Positions 17,230 through 25,252 of a DNA stretch of 64,000 nucleotides are shown piece by piece. This DNA comes from Shewanella japonica. GTDB taxonomy: Bacteria; Pseudomonadota; Gammaproteobacteria; Enterobacterales; Shewanellaceae. Positions within the stretch are counted from its first letter, which is position 1. Every line of letters starts with the position of its first letter. The DNA is taken from positions 4,148,501-4,212,500 of the forward strand of contig NZ_CP020472.1 in NCBI RefSeq assembly GCF_002075795.1, given 5' to 3'. The notes under the pieces are model-generated. The model worked only from the letters and a program-made list of their open reading frames with translations. It was not told the origin of the DNA and did no database searches. The position numbers were made by a program, and so were the translations under genes.

Positions 17230-19455
17230 TTAAAAACGATACTGGTAACCAATTTGAAATTGTTGTGGCTTGCTCGGTCTTGCGCCATAAGGTCTGCGAC
17301 TGACAATTTCTTGTGTATCAAAAACATTATCAGCTTTAACGTAGACTAAGCCATACTCATTAAAATTATAACTCGCTGACATATCTACCACAGTTAATGC
17401 TTCCGTTTTACTGCCTGATAGCACCACACCGTCACCCGATGCTTCAAGCATTTCACCAATGTAACGTACTATCATATTTACGTCCCATTGGTTACTTACT
17501 AAACCTAAGTTAACTGATATTTGGTTTTCAGGTAAATAAGGAAGCTCATCACCCGCTTCAATGTCGCCCCACATATCAAAACCCGATTCAAAACTCGTTT
17601 TAAACTCTGACTCTGTATAGGTGTATGACACTGATACAGGAAAATCTAAGTTATCAGTTAACGTAAAGTCATAACCCGAGGTTAGCTCAAGACCTATCAC
17701 ATCAACTTCGCCACCATTGAACTCAGTATCATCATCGCTGCCACAGCTTGAGAACTGACAACCTTCTTTAAGGTTACTAATGTCGTTGAAAAAGCCAATA
17801 AGCTCTAGGTTAAAGTTTCCATCATTATAGCGACCGCCTAGCTCATAGTTGACGCTACTTTCCGTTTCAATAGAAGGGTCTTGCTTAGGGCTTGTTGGTA
17901 AGAAACCTTCATGCACTCCAAACAATAAACCGGCTTCATCAGATAAAGCGTAGAATAAACTTAAACTTGGCAGCCAGATGCTGGTTTCTTTTTTCAAATA
18001 ATCTTGCTCGGCACCAGGTGCACGATTTTGATATTCAGCATCAATAAACTCTCCGCGAACACCGGCAGTAATATCGAGTGCATTGATACTGATGGTGTCT
18101 TGTAGATATATCGAAATAGCATCTGTGCTTTCGCGATCGGTTGTAGACGCTTTAGTCGCCACACCATCTGAAACCAACTGCGCATTTTGCATAAAATAAT
18201 CATCAGTGGTGTGATCGCGCTCAATTTGATCTTGATGGAAACGTGCACCAACTTCAAAATGATTGTTATAACCGAGTAAATCCATATTCCAATTTAAATC
18301 AGACTGGATACCTTGGGTAAAGTAGGTTCTATCATTGTTACCCAAGGTCATTTTCTCATATTCAGCGACACTGTCTTGTTGCCCTGTTAATATTTGATAA
18401 AAGCGTTGGTTCGTCTCATCTTTATCTGGGTCGGCTAAGATCTCTTGCAAGCTTCGATTAACTAGGCCACCTTTAAATCCATTGACCTTATACCATGCAC
18501 GCTCAAAATCATTTCGATACACACGAGTGGTTAATTCAAAGTGATCATTCGTAACATAGTGGTTGAATTGAAATTGGGTGTGAGTCCAATCCATATTATC
18601 GAGTTGGCTAGCCACATAACGACGATTAGGGTTAGCCGCAAAATCGTCATCACTTAAGCCTAAGTAGGTTTCATCTGAGGTTTCATTTGCATAGGCAAGT
18701 TTTAATTCAAAGACTTGATTTACTGTTTCACCATCAAGGTCATAGCGCAGCTTTGCCATCAGGTCATTTTTTTCAAAGCCGGTATCGCCGCCACCATCAA
18801 GCTCTTTAAAACCATCAGCCTGCATGTGCACGCCTTCAATTAAAAAACCAAAATTATCAATGGTGTCACCATAGTAAGCATGAGCTTTTGCTAAGCCATC
18901 ACTCCCCACAGAGACATCAACTAAGCCTTCAGAGCTTTGCGGTACAGCACGGGTTACCATGTTTAACGAACCCGCTACGGTATTAGGGCCATATTTAATG
19001 GCTGCGGGGCCTTTAAACACTTCAATAGAAGTCATCTTAGAGGTCATTGGGAAGTAATATGCCGATGCAGCAGAATACGGCGCTGGGCCAATAAGTACCC
19101 CATCTTCCATGATATTAATCTTTTTACTACGTTCAGGTGTTGCACCACGAAAACCGATGTTTGGTCGTAAACCATAACCGTCTTCTTCACGAATATTCAC
19201 ACCGGGTACGCTGTATAACACGCGGTTAATATCATCAAACTTAAATTGTTCAAGTGCCAGCTCATCAATCAATGTCGCAGAGCCCGTCGCTTTATTTAAA
19301 CTCTGATCACGACCGATGATTTGCATCTGCTCCATGTAGCTATCATTGCTTTTTGCTGTTTCATCATCTTCGGCAGCTATGGCACTGTAACTTAGCAAAG
19401 AAGATTGAATGGCTAACACTAACGCTAATTTTTTAGTCATCAATAAACGATTCAT
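17230..19455 (-). CDS. TonB-dependent outer-membrane receptor, FecA-like
   Basis: 741 residues with a signal peptide (cleavage near AIAA, residue 28). The plug domain (about 45-165) includes RVLYSVPGVNIREEDGYGLRPNIGFRG and IEVFKGPAAIKYGPNTVAGSLNMVTR. A 22-strand barrel follows and ends in the outer-membrane signature Phe (QIGYQYRF). The plug resembles FecA-type siderophore or ferric-citrate receptors, but the ligand cannot be read. There is no N-terminal FecR-signalling extension. The ATG overlaps the imelysin-like gene's stop by one base (TAATG), so the two are translationally coupled. Probably iron-regulated from the candidate Fur box at 22608-22626. Confidence 0.93.
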   Translation of the reverse strand: MNRLLMTKKLALVLAIQSSLLSYSAIAAEDDETAKSNDSYMEQMQIIGRDQSLNKATGSATLIDELALEQFKFDDINRVLYSVPGVNIREEDGYGLRPNIGFRGATPERSKKINIMEDGVLIGPAPYSAASAYYFPMTSKMTSIEVFKGPAAIKYGPNTVAGSLNMVTRAVPQSSEGLVDVSVGSDGLAKAHAYYGDTIDNFGFLIEGVHMQADGFKELDGGGDTGFEKNDLMAKLRYDLDGETVNQVFELKLAYANETSDETYLGLSDDDFAANPNRRYVASQLDNMDWTHTQFQFNHYVTNDHFELTTRVYRNDFERAWYKVNGFKGGLVNRSLQEILADPDKDETNQRFYQILTGQQDSVAEYEKMTLGNNDRTYFTQGIQSDLNWNMDLLGYNNHFEVGARFHQDQIERDHTTDDYFMQNAQLVSDGVATKASTTDRESTDAISIYLQDTISINALDITAGVRGEFIDAEYQNRAPGAEQDYLKKETSIWLPSLSLFYALSDEAGLLFGVHEGFLPTSPKQDPSIETESSVNYELGGRYNDGNFNLELIGFFNDISNLKEGCQFSSCGSDDDTEFNGGEVDVIGLELTSGYDFTLTDNLDFPVSVSYTYTESEFKTSFESGFDMWGDIEAGDELPYLPENQISVNLGLVSNQWDVNMIVRYIGEMLEASGDGVVLSGSKTEALTVVDMSASYNFNEYGLVYVKADNVFDTQEIVSRRPYGARPSKPQQFQIGYQYRF

Positions 19456-20693
19456 TAGTCATTGTCTCCTGCTGATGTTTGCGGTAATTCTAAAGCTAAG
19501 GTGTTAATAAAATCAGATTTCAACGTATCTGTAACTGCTTTGACATCTGCATGAGTTTCAACGACTTGTTGTTCATTATCCGTTAACGTTGCCGCTAAGC
19601 TTTGCTCATAGGCTTGCGCACTGGCAATGGCCGCATCAATACTTTGGGTAATCAATGCTGCTGTTGCTGCATCATTTTCATCAACGAGGTAATCATCGAA
19701 GCCAATACCTTGATCGCCTTCATACAAGGCTTTTAAAGCAATTAAGTTACTGGCGATATTATCAATTGAGTGAGCAGCTAGAGGAGATTCAACATCTTCA
19801 GGACAAACACTGGTACCACAGGTATTAGCAAAATACCCTAGCGGAGTGGCAAGCTTGCCATCTTTAGTGACACTGTCGATATAAAACAATGCATCACTGA
19901 GTTTGTTAACCGCTTCATGTACGGTAGCAAAACTACTTCCAGCCTCTCCCGCTGATTTTAATGTTGCAGCATAACCATTTTCACCAGACCACTCGGTAAC
20001 AAGTTGATTGGCATTGTTGTTAATATCTTTTGCAACTTCGGCGGCAAACTCACAACGAGCAAGACGACGTGACTCATCGGTACGATTATCCCATCCTTCT
20101 GGAGTCACACTACCTGTGCAGCTATGCTCAAGGCTTGGATTAAATAATAAATACTCTAATGCCACCATGCCCTTACGTGCTGGAGTACGTGTTGTGATGT
20201 CGTATGGCGTACCGTTGATATCGTTGTTCTCAAACGAAACAACATCTAAATCAACCCCACAGCGACTCATTACAGGCCAAGAATAGATCTTGTTTCTTAA
20301 TGCGCCATCATCATTTAATAATGGGCCAATTTGCATCATTTCAACACGCTGCCATTGATTCATGGTCGTGCGCCAGCTTTGTGCAGCTGTTTCTGTTGCT
20401 GAAGTGAGTGCAGCATTGTCAACGCTACCTTGCTGTAAACCAGCTTCTGCTTGACATAATGCAGCGATATCATTGGCTTGAGTTAAACTTTTAGCTGCAA
20501 ACTGCTGGAAGGTCGGCGTAATAACACCATCGACAATATTGCTAATTAATGCGGCTTGGTCAAAATCTGAAGAGGTATCTCCGTTATTACCGTAATCAGC
20601 GCCAGCTTCACTGCTGGTACTCTCGTTACAACCCACTAAAAAAGTGGCACTCATTGCGAGAAATAACATGGATAATGAATGCGGTTGTTTCAT
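19455..20693 (-). CDS. Imelysin-like lipoprotein (peptidase M75 family)
   Basis: 412 residues with a lipoprotein signal (FLVGC, Cys22). The all-helical imelysin fold covers about 45-400. In the place of the family's GxHxxE motif the protein reads GMVALE (followed by YLLF), so the His is replaced by Val while the Glu stays. This is typical of the imelysin-like branch thought to be regulatory or iron-scavenging rather than proteolytic. It lies between the DUF4856 lipoprotein gene and the TonB-dependent receptor, in one operon. It probably faces the periplasm or the cell surface and assists iron uptake. Confidence 0.88.
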   Translation of the reverse strand: MKQPHSLSMLFLAMSATFLVGCNESTSSEAGADYGNNGDTSSDFDQAALISNIVDGVITPTFQQFAAKSLTQANDIAALCQAEAGLQQGSVDNAALTSATETAAQSWRTTMNQWQRVEMMQIGPLLNDDGALRNKIYSWPVMSRCGVDLDVVSFENNDINGTPYDITTRTPARKGMVALEYLLFNPSLEHSCTGSVTPEGWDNRTDESRRLARCEFAAEVAKDINNNANQLVTEWSGENGYAATLKSAGEAGSSFATVHEAVNKLSDALFYIDSVTKDGKLATPLGYFANTCGTSVCPEDVESPLAAHSIDNIASNLIALKALYEGDQGIGFDDYLVDENDAATAALITQSIDAAIASAQAYEQSLAATLTDNEQQVVETHADVKAVTDTLKSDFINTLALELPQTSAGDND

Positions 20694-20718
20694 AAAATTC
20701 CCTTACTCTAAAAACGAC

Positions 20719-20750
20719 AAAAGCTCGGTGTTTTTCAACACCAAGCTTTT
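20719..20750 (-). terminator. Intra-operon hairpin, possible attenuator
   Basis: AAAAGCT-C-GGTGTT pairs with AACACC-A-AGCTTTT around a TTTC loop. It lies between the DUF4856 and imelysin-like genes. On the minus strand the T-run is short (CTTTTG), so partial termination is expected, favouring the first gene. Confidence 0.65.
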
Positions 20751-20780
20751 TACTAATGTGAGGTCATATCACAATAGGAT

Positions 20781-22532
20781 TTACCAGTTAGCAACGTTAT
20801 CTGCATCAAGCTCATAGCTAGCTTGTAAAATATCACGCGCTTCGGTTAAGTCTTCGATATATCCATCAACATCACCCGTTAATTCTGGCTGTGTTGCGAA
20901 TAATTCATGAACAGTTTCGAAGTCTTCATCACTGATGACAGCGTATTCACTGAACTGTAAACCTAATGCAAAACCTTTCATTTCTGAGTAATGCTTCGCT
21001 AGGTTTTCGTAGTTGAAATCAGCACTGTCACCGCCAGTTGCTAGTGGTGCCAAATCAGCAGACACATCATTGATGTAATGAATAACTGTCGCAACGATTG
21101 CATTTTCCCATGCTTTCACACCCGCCATTGCATAGGTTTCAAGCTCAGTCATTTGAGCCTCAGTTAAAGCACTGCCCACGTTATCATTGATGATTTTACG
21201 ACCAGCAATAAATGCTTCCATTGCTTGCATGGTGTAATCCGTTGGCATTGCATTATCGGCAGTACCTAAATCACGCTTTGCTGCATTAACAGATTGGCCA
21301 AAGTTGTACTCTGAACGTAAATCAATTTTGCCGTCACCGTCGGTATCATGTGAGCCATTCCAGTCCGCACGACCTTCATCTTCTGTTACCCTACCGGCAA
21401 TTTCTACATCGCTGTATTCAAGGTAGTTACGCGCTGCACCAAAGTAGCCAAAACCTTCATCGAATTGATGCTCAAGGTTAGTGTAAGCAGCACCATCTTT
21501 AGCTGGGTTAATGTTGTCAGTCGTTAAGCCCTTACCTTCAGTATCAACACCAAAGTAATCATCTGCTGATTGAGAGTAAGTAATAGACATTAATAAGAAT
21601 TTTTGAATTAATTGTGCTAAATCAACACCGTTTTCATCAATATATACTTTCGAGATGTCATTACCACGAACATCTTGACGTACTTCGCCGTTAATTTTAG
21701 CAACAGCATTATCAGCTAAACGATCAAATAACATATCGATAAGTGCTGAAGGTGTTGTAGAACCTTTCGCACCCCAACCAGCAAATGCACCGTTATTCCA
21801 GTCTTCATGTTGACCAGTAGCATCATTACCAGCCACTTTATCAGTAAGGTTTTTGTATCCTGTTAACTCAGAGATAAGCCCATCTTTTGAGTTATCAATA
21901 AAGGTAATCGCAATATCAGGGTACTGAGTATCTTCATCAGGGTTGTAGAAGTAATTCAGCTTAGCCAGTACTTCATCTTTCGTTGTTAATTCGTTGCTGT
22001 CGATTTCAGCTTCTAATGTCGAAGAGATGTATTGATTTAATTCAGCAATTAAAATGTGACGAGCATTTTGGCCAGTATAGGTCACACTTGACTCGCCATC
22101 ATTTAACTTACTGTCAAATACGTAGCGATCCATGATGTCATTAACCGTTACAGTCACATCTTTGGTAAACGTTGCACCATCGCCATCCGTTGCAGTGATG
22201 GCTAAAGTAAATTCTGTTGATTCTGCAGCATCGGCATCTAACACAACACCGTCAGCTAATTTTAGTGTTGTGCCATCAATAACAAACTGGTCACTGGTCA
22301 ATGAGAAAGTATGAGAATCACCAGCATCACTATCAGTTGCAGACAAAGTACCTACTGTCGCGCCAGCAGTGTTTTCATCAACAGTTGAATCAGAAAGAGA
22401 GATATCAGTTGGTGCAGAATTAGTGGGTTCTGTAGTCGCTGGACTATCAGAAGAGTCTGAACCACCACAAGCTGTAAGTAAGCCTAATGAAAGTGCGATA
22501 GTCGTCGCTAATACTGTTCTATTAAGTTGCAT
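20781..22532 (-). CDS. DUF4856 lipoprotein with N-terminal cadherin-like domain
   Basis: 583 residues. The start is the ATG at 22532, with AAGGGA six bases before and a clean lipoprotein signal (LLTACGG). An N-terminal cadherin-like repeat (about 40-140) has NSAPTDISLSDSTVDENT and ATDSDAGD, which are calcium-site-type motifs. The DUF4856 domain follows (from about 145, DRYVFDSKLNDGESSV). DUF4856 proteins are distant relatives of imelysin and are frequent next to imelysin and TonB receptor genes. It is the first gene of a four-gene unit and the closest to the candidate Fur box. Confidence 0.85.
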   Translation of the reverse strand: MQLNRTVLATTIALSLGLLTACGGSDSSDSPATTEPTNSAPTDISLSDSTVDENTAGATVGTLSATDSDAGDSHTFSLTSDQFVIDGTTLKLADGVVLDADAAESTEFTLAITATDGDGATFTKDVTVTVNDIMDRYVFDSKLNDGESSVTYTGQNARHILIAELNQYISSTLEAEIDSNELTTKDEVLAKLNYFYNPDEDTQYPDIAITFIDNSKDGLISELTGYKNLTDKVAGNDATGQHEDWNNGAFAGWGAKGSTTPSALIDMLFDRLADNAVAKINGEVRQDVRGNDISKVYIDENGVDLAQLIQKFLLMSITYSQSADDYFGVDTEGKGLTTDNINPAKDGAAYTNLEHQFDEGFGYFGAARNYLEYSDVEIAGRVTEDEGRADWNGSHDTDGDGKIDLRSEYNFGQSVNAAKRDLGTADNAMPTDYTMQAMEAFIAGRKIINDNVGSALTEAQMTELETYAMAGVKAWENAIVATVIHYINDVSADLAPLATGGDSADFNYENLAKHYSEMKGFALGLQFSEYAVISDEDFETVHELFATQPELTGDVDGYIEDLTEARDILQASYELDADNVANW

Positions 22533-22607
22533 AAATTTCCCTTGATACAAAAACTGTAATTGTGAAACCAAAATGTTAATAACTTATCAACTGAATGATA
22601 CATAAAT

Positions 22608-22626
22608 GCAAATGATAATTCATCTT
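22608..22626 (-). promoter_or_regulatory. Candidate Fur box
   Basis: GCAAATGATAATTCATCTT agrees at 12 of 19 positions with the classic Fur consensus, including an unbroken nine-base AATGATAAT core. It lies about 80 bases before the DUF4856 start. The rest of the 22533-22752 gap is AT-rich, and no other site was recognised. Confidence 0.55.
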
Positions 22627-22752
22627 ATTCGCAATATTTTTTTAATCATTGCTAATTTACGCTTGTCTAAACTTTATCCACACACCACAAAACCCAAACT
22701 AAACCATTGAAAATAAATTATAAAAAAACCACCCTATAAATTAAAACCAAAC

Positions 22753-22786
22753 AAAAAGGGCTACTCAAAGTGAGTAGCCCTTTTTG
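22753..22786 (-). terminator. Intrinsic terminator of mrcB
   Basis: AAAGGGCTACTC pairs with GAGTAGCCCTTT, with A-run and T-run flanks. It lies downstream of the mrcB stop. Confidence 0.88.
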
Positions 22787-22839
22787 TTAAATCGATGTAG
22801 CACTATCTATATAGGCTATTTAATGTACTGAAATTGTTA

Positions 22840-25221
22840 TTAATTAATAATCTTTTGCCACCAAGAACGTTCATCACCGCAATTATCTACTGGGTTATAA
22901 CTATCAACTCTCGCTGGTAGTGCTACCACATTATCGCAGTCAGCTTGCTTAGCGACACCTGTACTTCTATCAAAGTAACCTTGTGTAACGCCATTAACGG
23001 GCGTCATACGTAAGCCTAAAGGTGGGCGCTGCTTTAAGAATGCTTGATAGACGGCCATGGCACCACTTGAGCCATATAAACCCGTTTTTGAATTATCATC
23101 TTGCCCCACCCAAATGGCAGCGACATTTCGTTCATCAAAGCCTGCAAACCAAGAATCTCGACTATCGTTACTGGTACCCGTTTTGCCCGCTAAATCCACA
23201 TTAGGAAACGCTTGGCCTAATCGTTTTGCGGTACCATTTTTTACCACCTGATTCATGGCATATTGGACTAAAAAGTCAGTCGCGGGTTCTAGTCCTTGTG
23301 TTGCGCTTTCACGGCTCACTTTTAACGGCTGGTTATTCGTATCTAACACAGCAGTAATCGAGCTTAATGGACGATAACGACCGTTATTGGCAATGGTTTG
23401 ATAAACTTGGGCAACCATATATGGAGAGCCATTAATAGCCCCTAGTAGCATTGAAGGATAACGAGGGATCGTCTCACTCCAGCCTGCACTAGTCATGGTT
23501 TTAGCTACGTTATCCACGCCAATTTCAATCCCGACGTTCACCGTCGGGACATTCATCGAGTTTTTAAAGGCTGTTAGTAATGGCACTTCGTCTCTGAACA
23601 CTTTGTCGACATTTTGTGGTGACCACGTCTTACCCTGACCGTTTTGTAAGGTAATCGGTTTATCTGCCACTGGAGATGCCAAGTTATATTTGTGACCTTG
23701 TTGTAATGCTGTGGCATACACAAAGGGTTTAACTAACGAGCCAATGGGCCTGCGGATTTCAACAGCACGATTAAAGCCATCAAAGCTAGGTACTCTGTCA
23801 CCTACCATAGCGGCAATCCCATTCGTGTACTTATCTGTTACGACCATGCCCACTTGCACATTTTTCGCTCTTTCATCCAGCGTTTTCATGGTAGAAACCA
23901 CGGCTTTTTCAGCTGCATCTTGTGCCATAGGATCTAACGTGGTGTAGACCTTCACACCTGACTGTTGTAATAAACTATCGCCATATCGACTGCGTAGTTC
24001 ATTTTTAACCACGGCAAAAAAGGCTGGTAACTTTTGATGTACCGATTTATTAAAGTCACGCAAGCCTAGAGGTGATTCAACTGCGGCTTTGTATTGTTCA
24101 ACATTTAACTTGTCGTCTTCCATCAGTAGACGAAGTACCAAGTCACGTCGATTTTGCGCACGCTCTGGTGAGCGCCATGGGTTGTAATATGAAGGACCTT
24201 TAATTGCTGCGATCAAAAATGCTTGCTGTGAAACAGTGAGCTCTGCAATCGGGCGACCAAAATAAAACTGCGAAGCTAAACCCATACCATGCACGCCACG
24301 AGATTTATCCTGCCCCATATAAACTTCATTTAAATAAGCTTCGAGGATTTCATCTTTGCTGTATCGAAAATCAATAATGATCGCCATTAACGCTTCACGG
24401 ATCTTACGTACAATCGAGCGCTCACTGGTTAAGAAGAAGTTTTTCGCCAATTGCTGGGTTAGCGTTGAGCCACCTTGAACGGTGCGCCCCGCGGTAATAT
24501 TAACGATAGCAGCACGAGCTATGGCAAATGGGTTAACACCATGATGTTCATAAAAACTGCGATCTTCTACTAGGATCAGTGCATCTACAATGGCTTGCGG
24601 CATCTCTTCTGTTGGCACAAATAATCTATCTTCACCACCTGAAGCTAAAATTCTATCTAACAATACAGGCTCTAAATGAAATACGGCCATTTGGCGTTTG
24701 TCTGACATACGCTGCACCGATGACACACCTTGGCTATCAAATGAAATCATCACTCGCTGAGCAACTTGATCGCCTTCGGGATGTAAAAACGGTCGACGCC
24801 ATAATTCTATTTTGCTGCTTGATGCAGAAAACTCACCGACTTGCCTTGGGTTAGCGACTTTACGATATCCCAGTAATTTAAGCTCTGACAATAATTGCGG
24901 ATGGCTAATGGCAGCGCCTGGATAAATCGCCATTGAGCGGCTAAATACTTGGGCTGGTAAATGCCATTTCTGACCTTCAAACTTTCGGGCAATGATTTGA
25001 TCGAGATAAATACCGTAAGAGCTAACGATAACTAAACCGATTAAACCCAGTTTCCACGTAAATGACCAAAGCGTTTTCCATTTCGAGCGACTATTTTTTT
25101 TGGGATTAACTCGTTTTACACCAGGTTTCTTGGGCGATGATTTTTTAGCAGGTGCCTTTTTAGCTGGAGCCTTTTTAGACGAGTCTTTTCTTGCCGTTGG
25201 CTTTTTTATTCTGTCAGTCAT
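22840..25221 (-). CDS. mrcB: Penicillin-binding protein 1B, bifunctional
   Basis: Polymerises and cross-links peptidoglycan. 793 residues: a Lys/Ser/Pro-rich cytoplasmic tail; a membrane helix (about 50-72); a UB2H domain (about 100-180); a GT51 glycosyltransferase with the catalytic Glu near 219 in VEDRSFYEHHG and the QGGSTLTQQLAKN motif; then the transpeptidase with Ser495 in GSLVK, an SMN motif (NSMNVPT) and KTGTSNDSRDSWFAGF. All catalytic motifs are intact. The start lies 31 bases after the hrpB stop on the same strand, so hrpB-mrcB is one unit. Confidence 0.95.
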   Translation of the reverse strand: MTDRIKKPTARKDSSKKAPAKKAPAKKSSPKKPGVKRVNPKKNSRSKWKTLWSFTWKLGLIGLVIVSSYGIYLDQIIARKFEGQKWHLPAQVFSRSMAIYPGAAISHPQLLSELKLLGYRKVANPRQVGEFSASSSKIELWRRPFLHPEGDQVAQRVMISFDSQGVSSVQRMSDKRQMAVFHLEPVLLDRILASGGEDRLFVPTEEMPQAIVDALILVEDRSFYEHHGVNPFAIARAAIVNITAGRTVQGGSTLTQQLAKNFFLTSERSIVRKIREALMAIIIDFRYSKDEILEAYLNEVYMGQDKSRGVHGMGLASQFYFGRPIAELTVSQQAFLIAAIKGPSYYNPWRSPERAQNRRDLVLRLLMEDDKLNVEQYKAAVESPLGLRDFNKSVHQKLPAFFAVVKNELRSRYGDSLLQQSGVKVYTTLDPMAQDAAEKAVVSTMKTLDERAKNVQVGMVVTDKYTNGIAAMVGDRVPSFDGFNRAVEIRRPIGSLVKPFVYATALQQGHKYNLASPVADKPITLQNGQGKTWSPQNVDKVFRDEVPLLTAFKNSMNVPTVNVGIEIGVDNVAKTMTSAGWSETIPRYPSMLLGAINGSPYMVAQVYQTIANNGRYRPLSSITAVLDTNNQPLKVSRESATQGLEPATDFLVQYAMNQVVKNGTAKRLGQAFPNVDLAGKTGTSNDSRDSWFAGFDERNVAAIWVGQDDNSKTGLYGSSGAMAVYQAFLKQRPPLGLRMTPVNGVTQGYFDRSTGVAKQADCDNVVALPARVDSYNPVDNCGDERSWWQKIIN

Positions 25222-25252
25222 AATTTGCGTAATTCTATTTCGTCCTTGGCTA

